The position numbers and the translations under genes were made by a program. The notes beneath the pieces are model-generated. The model had not been told where the DNA came from, ran no database searches, and saw nothing but the letters and a program-made list of their open reading frames with translations. 64,000 nt of DNA from contig WPIO01000001.1 of assembly GCA_009760855.2 (NCBI GenBank), positions 10,786,501 through 10,850,500 on the forward strand. The letters are read 5' to 3'. Below, one piece after another: positions 40,801-55,800 of the stretch (position 1 is the first letter of the stretch; the number at the start of each line of letters is the position of its first letter). Source of the DNA: Cristatella mucedo (Eukaryota > Bryozoa > Phylactolaemata > Cristatellidae).

Positions 40801-43800
40801 AAGGGAATTACAATAATCAAGCCGAGACAGAACTAAGGAGCTAGTTGAGTTTTTTACAAGCCACTGTGGAAGACAGCTCCTTATCTTGGATATGGATCTG
40901 ACGTGATGGCAAGCTGTAGAAGCAGGTATTGGAAGCTATTGAACTAAAGTCAGGGTTTCCAAAGATTTGAGGTTGATTAGCAGCACAGCTAGGCGATTTG
41001 ACAAAAGACCTGGTGGCACGATGACTAGTCTGGTTGGAAATTAGTCTAGATATGTAAGCCGATGCCAGAGTAATAAAATGACTGGGTGTAAAAATGAATG
41101 GCTAAACCTTGAAGTCAATCAGCTGCTTGATGGGAAGCAACCAAAGATCAGTGAGAAGTGTAGTCAGCCCCAGACTTCCAACGACTCAACTGACAAAAAC
41201 TCGGAGATAAGAGCTCGGCCACGGTCACGCAAAAAATATCTAAAATCAAAATGTATCCAAGAAAATGTCTACAATCCACGCGAGGTCAGTAGATTTGACA
41301 ATGCAGCAAACAATAGGGGGAACCGATGTCTGACAGCTATACCTTGCGTGTACTAAGGCCCCTCTATCACAAAATTTTAACGTCAAAGAAATGGCTAAGG
41401 CATTCTCCTCTATCGCTCATGGAATGCCGTTGCTAGATTGAAAATGACTGCAACTCCGAATGATTCCCTAAAGTTAAAAGGTAAGTTAATGATTATCTTG
41501 CCTGTTATCGTGAAATATTTCAAGAAAAGAAAAACAAACAAAGCAATAAAAGTTCGATTCCTATTTCATTGAAATAGAAATGAGTGAACCCCAACCATCC
41601 ACTAGCAAAGCAACTGATTCACCTCAGCCATCTACCAGTCACAATGTTTTAGAGGAAGAGGGAGTTGAAAATCTTACACCAAACAGATCGTCCAACTCCA
41701 CCTCACCCTACCCAATAGTACTCAATGTACAGTACTACAACTACCAGCTTCTGGATGCCCAAAAATACTTCACATTATGGTATGTAAATATAGTCTTATT
41801 TACTTGTTCTTATTGAGCTTGGTTATGTATTTAAAAAATATTGTTTACCTCTCTATGTCTTCGCCATAACATATACATATCATAGAAGGACATATCATAT
41901 ACCATTTTCGACTTAAAAAATTTAACGTACGACAGGTTTTCTGGTCCCTATTTATTTTGTAAGTCGAGGACTGACTATAGAGGGATTTAGTAGCTGCAAC
42001 GTTCACGTCAAACAAGCCGAGCGGCCGAGTTTTGCACCAACAGTAAGCACCTGATCGCACAGGCCTAGAATACCTGCAAGTAATCAGGTACAGAAGCCGA
42101 GATGGTATGACTAAATTGCATAAATCAACTTATATGTGGTATGGCTATCTAAGCGGGCCCAAATTCTCAAATGTTTTTTGCTGAACGTGAGTGTACCAGT
42201 CAGTCAAGCCAATGAGGTCGGTCGTCTAGTGAAAGACTACAGAATACTCAGATCGTGTGCAGATGCTATAGGAGATATGGCCAACCCATTTTTGGGTTGG
42301 GTTTTCCAATTTCAGAGAAACTAGGTTTGCCCATAATTAGTATGCTGGTTTTATCGTCATGCAATTAGACAAAGTTTGCTGCCATCCAAGAGCAAATGTC
42401 AGCAATACATAAAGCAAAGGAGTACAAGTGAGACCACTGGAAGGCCTGGGGGGGTCACAGCACTGGTGCAGCTGTGTCTCACCTGCAGTAAAACGAAAAC
42501 CTAGACTTGTGCCTGGCAATTTCATCGGCAAGAGAGAATTTATTTTGAAAAGAAGTGAACCCAAACATAGATTGTGTTTGGTGATAACATCAGCACGAAG
42601 TAGACTATGAATTGTAAAAAGAAGTGGACCAGCACAGATCCCTTGGGTACCCCATACTTTAGAGGCTCTTTGGATGACTGTTGCCTGTTGACATCAATAC
42701 TCTGGAGTCTCCCACTTGGACAGGATCTGCACTATTGCAGTCTAATGCCTTCGATGCCGAGGCGAGATGAGAGGTGCTCAAAAAGAACTTGGGTGATCAA
42801 TAGTATCAAACGCTGCCGAAAAGATCAATCACGAACAAGCAGAGACTCTCCATAAGTCAGGATTCCTGAGAAGGTTATCTTTCACTTGCAGTGTGCCAAC
42901 TTTGTAGAGCGATTAGCTGTCAAACTTTATTGGAACTTGTTTGCTTGGTTAGAAGTTTTGATATAACACAATTCATTTGTATATGCTCCATTGTCTATTA
43001 TAACAAAGGCACTAGGGAAAATGTATGGAAGTTGCTTACACCCTGCCACAAAAAAGTCTTCGAAGTATGGCTTCAGCAGCTTCGGCTGTAAATTTGTTCT
43101 AATAAGACAAGAATTTTTTACGATGCCAGACATTCTAAAGTTGGCCCTAATTTGGCCGAGAGGTTAAGGTGTTCACCTGTGATGACCGAGGTCAGGGTGA
43201 ACGTATTTGATGACCCGAAGTCGTGGGCCCGAGCCCTGTGGCATATGTGAAGAACCTGGATAGAGATTAGGAAGTCTTAGGGTGCTATACAAATTAATTG
43301 TATTAGTTTATATTATGTGCAGCATGTGAAAATGTATCGACTATCCAAAAACAATCATATATGCTCTTGGTATGCATGTGGTTGGTATGTCGTCGTCCCA
43401 GCACGATTCTGTGTGGCCTCCCTTTTCTAGCCTGGAATAGAGGCCACCAGCTTTTGCAATATTTTTTATGCTGTAGCACATTTCACAGAGTATCAAACAA
43501 GGAATCGTCTCAAAGTAATTTACTTAAGCTATTGTTGGTCAAGCAAGTTGGATTTATTTCAAAGCTCAATTACTGTTTGGGCTCGACATTTGGCATTTTT
43601 GCTACATTTGGCACAAGATAACGACCCAATGTGCATTGCCAGCCCAGTAAAATATTCTGCGTTGGCTTCAAGGATTGCAGAACCAAAAAGAAAGTTTGAA
43701 AAAAGGCAAGAAAATGGCTTGTGCAATCTCAATACCTATTAGGGGGTTCGTGAAATTCTTAAACGGAGAGCTACCTTGGGTTTAGTGCAGTAAACCTAAC

Positions 43801-46800
43801 CCATCGATTATCAAGGAAACTTGTTATGTATGGCTAATTCCCTTCAATCCCACAGCACAATTACTGGCAAAGACATCTATGATGATGGACCGTAGTTAAG
43901 ACTAGTTATACAGCCCTCCAAAAGTTTCAACGCACCTGGTCCATCGATCTGAGTTTGGTTTTGCTAATTCTCGTATTTGAATAAGTCATTATGATGACCG
44001 ACGACTAATTATCAAATTGTAACAATGTGTCAATACAATTTTGGTCTTATTTGCAGTTTGCAACGTTTGGCTTGGTGAGTAACTGCAATCGCCGGCAACC
44101 GAGTCAATGGTTCCCATGTAAACAGATAAGGTGTCGTGATCACGTGATAATCCAGAATTCTCTTTGAGGCTATCCAGCAGAACCTATGTTGGCCCATTTC
44201 GTCACCAACAATCTCTCAGCCAATGATAAACTAAGGTACCTGGATTTCTCCTTGACCTGCCCGTACCACATTGAAGCTTGGTATTCGACAAGAACATGCC
44301 ATAAGTTGCACAGCTTTCTGAAAGTACAAGAGTAGTTTTGATGTCCCTCCTCGGAAATATAAATTCAAACAGAGAAACTGCGAGTCGGCTGAAGATCTCA
44401 GAAGGCAACTGTTAGGAACATTATTAGGAAACATTTGGGCTATGGTCGCACAGAGGTACTGCAGTGCTTAGGTCACTTTGAGTAACTTCTCCGAGGGAGG
44501 ACCGGCTCCTGAAAAGCATGGCTCCGAAGGACAGGATTGCCACTGCTAAAATGCATCGCCAGAATCTCTGCCTAGCTACAGAATGATTGTAAGCCAAAAA
44601 CCGTGATTAGAAGGCTTAATGAACAGCAATTGAATGCATAGTTGGCCAAGAGCAAGCCATTGTTGACTGTGCAGTACAAAAAAGCACGACTGGCTTTAGC
44701 TTGCCGGCACCAGCATTTGACAACTGCACAGTGGAGAAGAGTGCTGTGGACTGGTGAGTCAAAATTCAATTTCTTTGGCGGTCACAAGAGGAGCAAGTAC
44801 GTTCGCCGGCAAATGACCAAAGCTTACGTTCACTGATGTCTGCAAAAGATCGTGAAATTTGGCGGAGAAAGTTTAAGGATATAGGGTGGCTTCTCAACTT
44901 CCGGTGTTGGATATCTCCACAGGATTCAAGGCATCGTGAATTAGAATGTCTATCTCAACATTTTTCAGAATTTTGGTTTGCCACCTGCTCGGGCTCTCCA
45001 CGGACTCGATTTCTGTTGGCGGCACGACTACGATCGGAAGCACACTGCAGTTAAATAGTTTTTCACGAGACCGTGAGTAAGGCTTTGAGCCAATTGATGT
45101 CAGGCAGTGGCCAAGCAAAAGGCCAGTCTTAAACCCAATAGAAAATCTGTGTTACGAAGTCAGCCATAATCTAAGGTTCAGAATTCTCTGGCGAATGAAA
45201 CTCGGTGAGTTCTTGGAGGTTTTGAAGGATTGCTGGGCATCAATTTCTCCAATAGCGATTGCACCCCATATATCCTGTGACCAACTCTAAAAACCCTAGC
45301 TGCTTAAACAGCCTCTTTTTGTATAAGACAGAAGAGCCTTGACGGCTATCATCACAGCTTGCAGTGGCGATAAAGGATTGCCCACCGCAGGAATCGAACC
45401 CGCGACCTCGGGACCGAGGTCATGAAAGCAATCGCCTTACCTAGTGTGCCACCACGGCTCACCTATCGGTACATCTGATCATATGCACACAATACTAATC
45501 CTGAAAAGTTTTTCTCTTTCGAAATCAAAAACTATATGTGAATCAAAAGACCTATAGCAACTGGCAACCCAATTGCTTGCCAGCTGTGAGGTCAATCCCT
45601 CTCGAGATCAAACAACCCACACCCTTTGTGTCGTGGCAAACAAAGAAACCCCCTTCTGTCACTTGAGCTAAGCGGTCGCACACTTCTCTACCTTCTACCT
45701 TATCGGCCTGATCTGACTTCTGCTTCTCTCTCCTGTGCTGGCCGAATAAATAGTCGATGGCCTAGCTATGTGTTAATATTCATCAACAAAAACGTGTGCC
45801 AACAGACTTGCAGTCTCTTGACATTCCAGCTGTCACCATCATATTTGCATTGACTCACTCACCGACTTCTCTCCTTGATACAATGCTAGAATTCTACGCT
45901 AAACAAGGTGCTTGATGAGCTTGTAGCTCTGGCTAAACGAGAAATCTGTCCTCGCGAAGAGGCCAACTGGTTTACGGCTGACATAAAGAAACTATGGAAT
46001 ACTAAAGGTAGACTTTGAGAGTCCCCCAAAAACTCGGAACTCACTGTACACCTCTTAGCAATTGAAGATTGTTATGGGTCTCCAAGTCCAAATTGTAGAG
46101 ATGATTAGTAGAATCACAGAACAATAACTCCTGTTCATGTCGACTATCAACCATCTTCTTAACTGCTGCCAAGCAATGATACTACCTAGTGATCCAAATG
46201 TTTGAATGGCAGAAGGTGCCTGCCAGACTGCAACCCCACATCGCATTGGTCCTCTCTCTCCATCACTATTGAAGTCATCGCTAAATTTGTCTCCCAGGCT
46301 AAAAAGGACCTGTAGGGCATTATACCCTGCCCTAACGGTTCAACTTATGAGGTGCATAGATCTGTTGCATGGATTTGTTCCTGTCCACCATAACAAATAT
46401 TGTAAGTATTTCTCTGGCTATCATTATAGTCCCTTGCTCTTTGAAAACAGCGTCTGCCAAGCCACTCAGAAAAGCCTTAGGAAATTTCAAGACAATTTTA
46501 GTACCTTCTTCCAGTCTCTCTTCTGCAATTCTTATCCAAAAAATTATACCGAGTGGTGGTCAATCAACTAAACGTGTCAATATCTAAACTAGTCAATTTA
46601 ACAGACCTTGCAAGCAGATTCCAGTCATTATTTAGAGCTAAATATTCAACTGAGGCTGCTCAGCTTCAGGTTTACCAGCTGTAAAGAGCATAGAAAGAGA
46701 TTTAGTTCTCTGACGGCATTATTGAAAAAAGTATTATTATTATTCTTATTACAATGATCTGAACGATACTATCAGGGAAGGGCCTCGCTACTAGTTCTCT

Positions 46801-49800
46801 TAGATCTGTCAGAAGCATATGAACCAGTTGACCACCAAATCCATTGGGATCGCCTTTCCACACACCTATGTATCAATGGCACAGCGTTATACGGGGTTGG
46901 GTCCTACCTCGGAGAAACATTTTATAGTGCAGATGTAAATACCAATCAGTCATCCGGGAAGCCCGAACGGTATGGGCTACCTCAGCTTGGTGTTGAGCCC
47001 CCTTCTTTTCACTATCTATACTCTTCATCTGGCCGATGTGATTTCGAAACAGAATCGTGGATTCCATTTATATGCCGATGACAACCAGCTCTACTTATCT
47101 TTCAACTCTTCTATGCCTTGCATCTCATCTAACTCAATTCCCCTGTAGCCTGAATCACAGATATTTGCACTTTGGTGGCCACCAAGTTCATAAAGAAAAT
47201 GATAATCTTACCAATATAATAGTTATGCAAACCCGGTGTCATTCAGAAGTTGAAAGACGGCAAGATTGGTTTAACTAGCATCACTCCCGTGACGTCTGCC
47301 CTCAATATGGGTGTGATATTCCAACACGACTTGTCATTTGATAAGCACATTGTCTCCACAATCTAGTCGAATACTTTCAGCTAATGAGCATTTTTCAAAA
47401 TCAGGGCCTGCTTATATATCATTTCGAGAGCCAAAAAAGTGTTTGTGACATCGCATTATATTACTGTATATACTGGTCTATGGCCTGTGCCCTTAATCGG
47501 TTGCTACTAGTGCAAAAATTAGCAGCTCAGCCGTCAGAAGCCTAGTTGCCACATCATATCTCTTCTGCCTGAGCTTCAGTGGCTCCCTATAAAAAATCGA
47601 ACCAATTTATGGATTCTTAGTCTGATTTATAGGTCACTTCACTAGCTTTCACCATCCTGTCAATCCAACTTCCTTGCTCCTCCAGTGTGCTCGTGCACTG
47701 CCAGCTCGTCAGCATTAAGTCATTGGTCCCTCGCACTAACTTGAAATATGTTGATGATTAGGCCTTCAGCTATTACGAACAGAGAGTCTGGAATTGTCTT
47801 CTAGTTACAGTCGCTACCTGCAATGACCTTGCATCTTCTAAGTCTAGTTAAAAACTCATGCTTTTCGGTCAGCTTTCTCTTTGCCCCAACAAACATGTAT
47901 CTTTTGTTTCTATGTAAGCTTGTGCTTACCTGTGCTTGCTTGATTCAGTGCATGTTACTGGCCAGAGGTCCTACGAGCAGGTAGCTCTTGAGTTTCTTTG
48001 TGTTTGGTTTTGTATGTTTTTCTAAGCATGATACCGTGCATGTCAATAACCCATAGTTGCCGATTCTCTTACAGCAAATTGCATTGCGCCTGCATGAAGA
48101 TTTTGCAGTTCTCTTAAGGTACAATACGAACGATCGATTATTATTATTATTATTAATATAGTAAAACATAATGAAAGCTTAATTCTAGCATAACAAATAT
48201 TGAAATCAATGAGAAGTTTGCATTGTTCAACCAAATTTAGATGTTGATTATTGAAGCTGTTTGAACTATAGTACGTATTTAAATACGTGGGCTAAGGAGT
48301 TTAAAATACAATAATGCAGGCTGACTGCCACCAAAAAGATGTGCTGCCACAGTATTACACATGCACTGTTGATGCTTGAACAATAAAGAAAATTCATCAT
48401 GAATGTAGGACGTAGAGTCAGTGCCAGGTCGCTTATAATCGAACACTTACCTCGCTGTAAAGACCGTAGAAGCGAATGGATAGCTGCAAGAACTGGGAGA
48501 ACTCGGATATGCCTATTTGTAAAGTATTGAAATCTGAGACGATCTCCTGAAGGAACGGCTCATACTGTGACGACTGTGTTCCCAACTGCTCTATTTTGAT
48601 CTTAAGGCCCTGGAATAAAATTGATGTTGATCGGTTACAACGCGGTCAGCCTGCCGAACAGATAGTAGCATGAATTTATGGCAGAAAGTGATGATAGGCA
48701 TAACTTTGACATTACAGAAAATTCACCGACGTCGCAGCACTAGTTCCAACATGGACCATCGTCCATCGGTAGAGTCAGAAGGGAGTCAAGACTATACTAA
48801 TAATTATAATAAACCAATCGTATTGCAGCCCAAAAGAACAAAATCTCCTTCTAGGGACTTTATCTATTCTAGAAAAGAAAAGATGCTAGTTTTCAGCGTA
48901 GAAAGGCCTTTTTGGTTCCACTGAATTAGATTAATAAATTCTTTTGACTAGCTATGCAAATCTAGCTAAACTATCGACAATCAGGGAGTGGGATGGGACA
49001 CGTGTATTCAACTCACATGCAAAGCAGGGAGACCATATAGATTATGCAAAGCTGAAGATGAAAGAATGCACAATGCTCAGTTTCCGGTGTTGAGATAAAT
49101 TGCTTGTCATTGCAGACATCGTCCAACGTCCATCTGGAGAGCCAAAAAGCCATGCCAACAGGCCAGATGCTGCATTGTGAGCAATTTCAGGCCATTTAAT
49201 ATTTAAAGATTCTTTAAGACACATGCTCACTTGCTATCGGTGGCAGCTAGCATAGTGACTTAGGGTGACTTTCGGCTCCTGCTTGTAAAGACTATGAAGG
49301 CGAAATTAAGAGGGTCGAGAGGCATCTATCGATTGGATACTCGAGGGAAGTCAAGTTAACTGCTAAAATAACAAATTATGTTTAAATTTGCATAAATAAA
49401 TTTGATAGAGATTTCAATAACCTATATTCAAATGCTTAAAGGTAGGCACACGGCCAACAAGTGCAGCGACTAAGAATCATTTCAGAAAGGCCCTACCTTG
49501 CAAAATCCACACTGCAATGTGTATCCTGAAGGTGTGCCCAGGTATAAACTGTTAAATACACAGCAAGCAACCGTTTGTCCTATTGAAAGGGTCATATTAC
49601 TTTGCAGACAGTACCCAATCAAATGCACTTTAATAAAACGCTGATAGAGACATCAAGCTCACACACGAGAGCACACTATGGCAGCATGTATATGACGAAC
49701 GATACCTTTGCTGCGAAGAACCATAGAGTCTAGCCAAGGTCTTGAAGAAGAATTTTGATCAGAACTCTTACCCATGTAATCTGGTACCGACATAAAGTTT

Positions 49801-52800
49801 GGAACCTCTAGCACCCAGGGTTCCACTTCTATTTGTGTTCAGAAAAAGCAAACAATTTAGTTCCATTTCCAGCCACACCAAAGGAAACAATATTGAGACC
49901 GAGCAATAGATTCATAGGTTCAGGTCAATCTACTAAAATAACCTGCGAATATTCAGTCAAATTTCATAAAGAGTTTCTATACCTGCAACGATTTCTCGAG
50001 AGGTCCAACTTGGGTGAGGTTACTCTGCAACGACTTGAGAGTGGTACCTATGTTAGCTTTTTGCCTGAAGAGGTGCTGACTCACAGAGCTGAGCTCTTTT
50101 CTGACCTGAAGCAGCAGTAACACAATGTTGGAGTTAAATAGCCTTTGAGGGCACAGGATTTTCGGCAAAAGCTGGGGTACAAGCTTTGCAGATGTGGTGA
50201 ACATGCAAAACCGGTCGCTACTGCCCACTCACTGCTTCGATCTCAGGGCTTTGTATTGGCAGTTGCTTCGTGGGTTCTGGCTGCTTGGCCACCGGTGCCG
50301 AAGGTGGCACCTGTGGAGCAGCAGAGGCAGCCTGCTGCTCATACAGACGTAGTTTCGATAGCCAAAGCCTCTCGAACGTGTCGAGTCGCGTTGTAGCTTG
50401 CAACAGCAATCGTTCGACGTGTTCAGTGTAGATTCGATCCACATTCTATAGGTATACGAAACTCAGTGAATGAGTAGAGTAAAACATATGCCTGTAGCCT
50501 GTAAGGTGATGTTGAGCTCAGGCTAGTATTTTTCTAAGCAATACCCTGCTAGTAAAAACAAACTCACGGTACAGCAAAAGCAATCACGCACCTGGTGCCG
50601 AACCCGGGTCACAATTTCTTCGCCCTCAGCTGCAACTTTGTCGATAAGTTTTGAAACGTCGGCCCTCTGGAGAACATGTTTTTGCATGAGATCTTGCAGC
50701 TCTTCCTTACTTAGGGGCAATTTCGAATCGGCATAGTCTTTCTCCAAGGTATTCATCAATTGATCAAGCTAAATGGACATAAGCATACACATGCTTACAC
50801 ATATCCTAGGCATTCCCTACATGACTGACAGCCAAAGTCAAATCTCGAAAACTGTAGCACCGCACTTAGTCTGGCAGTACATGGCAGAATGCTCTAAGTG
50901 AAGTGTCCAAAATGGTACCTGACAGGTTCGTGAGCCCCGATATTTTCAATGCATTGTTTCTAGGTCACCTTTTGGTGAACCGGGAAGGCCATGAGCTTAC
51001 AGCTTTGACTGGAGAGGTCAAATCAAGATACTACTGTAGCACTACGACCACACACAAAAATACTAGCTAATTTAAAAAACTCTTTTTGTATAGCAATAGA
51101 AGAGCCTTTACGGCTATCACCACCGCTTGCAGTGGAGATAAAGGATCGCCCACCACAGGATTCGAACCCACGACCTCGGGGCCAAGGTCCTGAAAAGCAA
51201 CCACCTTACCTAGTGAGCCAGCTATTTGGGCAGACAATATTGAAAATTTTAACTAATTGATGAGTGTCAATGATGGTTATAGTACCTGTACCCGAGTTCG
51301 CAATGAAATGAGCATGTGTAATTGAAGGCTACCAGCTGAGCAGATTGCTGTAGAACTGAGCTACATGGGGGTCATTAAGCCGCCACCATCTCTTTTTTCA
51401 ATATGTGGCATGGCTTTCTTATTCCTTTGAGCCATGGCACGCCCCGAACATCGTTGCAAACTGCATGCAGGAACAACTACATGATAGGTAAGGAACAGGC
51501 ATCACGTGAAATCAGCTTCTGACATTAACTGGCCCAAGTGAGGACGTTGAGCATGCAAATACCACAATTACTCTTGATGAGCATATGAAACGAAAGATAA
51601 CCGTGCTACTACTGCACAACAATAATCTTAGATGCCCAAAAATTGCTCCAAAGAATACACGAGCTATGGGAAATGCCTGACAGTCGATCTAACACTTAAC
51701 CACCGTAGTGGCAGCTTCTGTATTTCGACAATCCTGTGGTATGTGTCTAGTCTGAAGAACTAGTAGTACTCTCCCACGTGGGTAGTTCCTGGACCTCGCT
51801 GGCCTCAGGTATTGGGCTTGAGCACACAAAACTACGATAAGTAAACGTGGATCACAAACGTTATTCATATCACACTATCACCAGAAATCCAACAAATATC
51901 GTAGCACTACAGAGAAATATGCATGTGTTTTGTTATCCTTATCAGTTGAACCCAGGACACTGATTGCAGGTACTAAAGTCTGTGTACGAAGAGAGGGAGG
52001 CAAGATAGACGAGAGAGACGGTAAGAAAAGGCAACAAAGAAAGCAAGAGAGAAAGAGAGAGAAGATTAGATATGAGAGATGAGGAGAGAGAGGGAGAGAG
52101 AGAGAAGAAGAAAGAGAGGGGAGAGTGTGAAAGAAGGACAGAGAAAGACATGGAGAGAAAGAGCAAGAAATCCGAGAGAAAAAGAGGGAATGAGCATGAG
52201 ACAGAAAGACATATGGAGAGAGAGAGAGAGAGCATAAGAAAGAGAAATAAAAATCGGGAGACAGAAAAAGTTAGATAGATAGGAATTGGGATAGAGACAT
52301 GAATACAGATATAGAGAAAGCGAGAGAGTGAAAGAGAGACAGGAGCCAATGCCTAACATACACATCCGCAAGCCCATTTAACCTCCCTGTTACAGCAATA
52401 GTGGCCGAGAAAGATTGCAGTGAGGAATCACAGAAAAACATAGTCTTAACTACATACTTCGTGATTCATCATGCACGATCTTGGCTGCAATATGCTGATC
52501 GACATGGTTTCTAGCAGCTAGTATGCAGAAGCCAACAGAGATAGCAGTCAAGCTTATGCACAGTAGATTACCTCATTGAGATCCTTAAAGAACTGAACTG
52601 ACATATCGAGTAGTGTTCGATATTCGGCCACACGTGCATGGAACCGCTGATGAACTTTAATCAGTTCTGATACGATGCGATCCTTCTCGCCATGTGTGTG
52701 ACCCTTCAGAGACAGCATTTCTGCTTTCTGGATTTGCTTTTCAATCTTATCTGTAACCTCCTGCACGAAGACAGTACAGAGCAACATGTGTGATTATCGT

Positions 52801-55800
52801 TCTCAATAAAATGTATTTGCTAGTATATTCTATGCTCATAAGTCTCAAGTCATCTTAAAGCCATTAAACATGACACTTGTTAAATCTTTTCCTGATCGGA
52901 AAATGGACCATATTAGCAAAAGCCTGCATAAAAACATGCATGCCTACCATAAATTAATCATTCAGTGCATCTGCCAGCTTAGATGACAGTATTTTACCAA
53001 TACTCACCCTCACCAGATGTGCACCTGCATTGAGTGCAGTGGAAAGCTTTTCGGCGCCAACGAGCGAGTCACTGAGCTCGCCAGCAAGCATGGGCCCAAA
53101 GAGCTGCTTCTCGACCGATGCAACCCAGCGGACTGCCTGCAAGGGGCAATTTACTGCAGTCAGATGCATGCACGTACCTCGTACGTCTGCTGAAGGGCAT
53201 CCGCATTTTTCTGCTGCTTGTGGCAAGTGTCAAGCGAGCTGCCGAGTTCACCGGCTATCAGAGGGAACATGCCGTGCTCGCTTTTCAGAGCCCAAGAGAC
53301 AATCTACCAAAGTGGTGACGATCCAGAGTATACACATCAGACCTCTCAGGGCTCTCAGCAAAGCAAAGTGCAAATGAAAGGCAAATTTCAATTATCTTCT
53401 GCCAAATAGCCTCAGTAATGAATCTCAAAGGCCAATTAGTTAAAACTCATGACAGAATTCTTCTACTAGCTAACTCCAATAATCAATCTCGAAGAACGAA
53501 CCCACCACACGAGAAGTCATTCTATCAGTCATATGTAGTATAACTCTATTAAAGAAATAAAAATTAAATGCACCAGCTTCAGAGAGACTGATAGCCACAG
53601 GTGACTATATAGTTTACAAAATAACCTCACCTTTCGAGTGTCGTCGACAAATTGGTGCCACTCAGTTTTAAATGCTTTGGCTAAATCGGCCTTTGCCTTC
53701 CAGCCATCGAAGGATCGTGTGAGATCGTTCTTCTGTTTTGTGACTTGGCTTTCGGCAGCCTTGACCAGCTCGACGACTGGTTTGCTAGTCAGAGTAGAGT
53801 CCTTTATTTGAGCCTACAAAAACAAACAATACGTACTGTAATTAAGCTATTGATCATCGAGTACCAGAGAAGATTTAATTGGCTATCAATTGCTGCACAT
53901 GAGCTCTATCAACAAATATAGTAAACACGTAAGGAGATAGTTAAAAACAGACATAAAAAGCTTAAGAATAAGCAGAAACAATGGCTGCTCACAAGAAAAG
54001 CTGAGACTCATAGGAAAATCTTAATGATTACAGGTAAAAAAAGAACTAGCATCCACTTTCAAGTGCCATCGGTGCTATCTTTAACTTGCATTATACGGCA
54101 TAAAACATACTTGCAGGGAGGCTTCCAGAACAAAAGCCTGCTATAACAGGCTGCAGCCACTTAAGTGATGATGCCATTCCCTACCTCTTTTAGCAGCTCA
54201 TCTAGTTGAGCAGCTTTATCTACGAGATCTTGTTCTGCCTGCTTAAGGTTGCTAACCGTACTGTCGACTTCAGACACCAGTTCGTCAGTAGCAAGACTGG
54301 GCTCGGTATTAAGAAGCTCATCGAGCCCACTTCGATGCTCTGAGTACTAGAAAAAAAAGAACCGCTGCACGCATGGAAAGGTACACTTCCAACATGCCAG
54401 GATAGACAATGCATGCTGCTACCTGCTCTGGCCAAGAAATCAGAAGGACAGCAGCACACAGCACTATATGACTTATAGCAGCATAGAAATGCTTACCCTC
54501 TGGAGGATCTTGTGGAACGCAAAGTACGTGCATGACACCTTAGTCCTTAGTTCGACAATACCAAACGCCTGGGACCAGCGCAAGGCCAACTGGTTGACAG
54601 CATCCTTAGCCTGTTGCCAGCAGCTCTCACTCTCAGTCTCGTGTCGTTCAACTTCCTTTCGCAGCTCTTCAAGCTGTACCGATCTTTCCTAACAATTATT
54701 AGAGTATCCAAGCAATGAACAATGGTGTTCCAGAAACCAAAAATCTGTGCAAACGAGTGCATATACATGTTGTGGGTAAGCATGCACACGAACCTAAACA
54801 TATAAACTCCATAGGTTAATTGAAAAAATTCGTCGTATATACAGCTGTATATACATTCAAGCGAAAAGGAATTTGGACCATGCAGATTTGCTTGATTACC
54901 ATCATTTCCTATGCTCTCGACTAGACTAGAGCTGGGATGCTGGTTTTGTCTGCTAATTATTGGATGCCCATGTACAAATTGCCATGATAGTGGGGCAACT
55001 TGTGAATAATATACCCAAAACTTAGCCAAAAACCTTTAAACTCCTTTGAAATGACTGTTTGGCCCTAATAGAGCCTTGAGAAACGACCCCTTCATCAGTC
55101 CATGATGGAACCGTGAGGCTACGTGCGAGCTGGAACTCACAGAGAAAACCCATTGAGGATTACTTATTTCTCTGTGAAAAGCCTACCATTCATGCCGAAG
55201 GTCGCCGAACTGTCGAGCCTCGTGAGGGGTAAAGTCATGGCACTGTACGAGGGTGGACACTCGTACGGTCAAATCACTGCTACTTCATCAATTCCGAAGA
55301 GTACGGTTTCGTACAGCGTGAAAAAAAGAGACCAGGACCTCTGGAAATGCTGCACTGTCGGGCCGGCCTCGTGATACCACTAGGTGGGAAAAAACCATCT
55401 GGTTTGTGGTTTGACCCAGTGGTTAAGGTGCTTGCCCCGACCAATGTCTGACCAAGGTCGCAGGCTCGAGCCCCGTGGCATATGTAAAGTGCCTGAATAG
55501 AGATTTAAGTTCTCTTAGGGTGCTATACAAATGAATTACATGTATATATATTGCACGAATTATATATACATATATATACACATATATATATGTATATGTA
55601 TATATATATATGTATATATATATATGTATGTATATATATATGTATATATATGTTTGCTTCAGCAAAAGCTCCTGAAAGTGAGTTAGCAGAGACACTGCCA
55701 GACGGAGGTTAGATGAGGCTGGTAAGCATTCTTAAGTTGCACAGAGAAAACCTTTTCTGTTGGCAAAGAATACGGTAAGACGTTTACAGTGGGCTAAGGC

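Noticed and set aside
45380-45460. tRNA-like sequence with A and B boxes
   Set aside because: It continues into a SINE body repeated elsewhere in the window, and no full cloverleaf was confirmed, so it is not called a tRNA gene.
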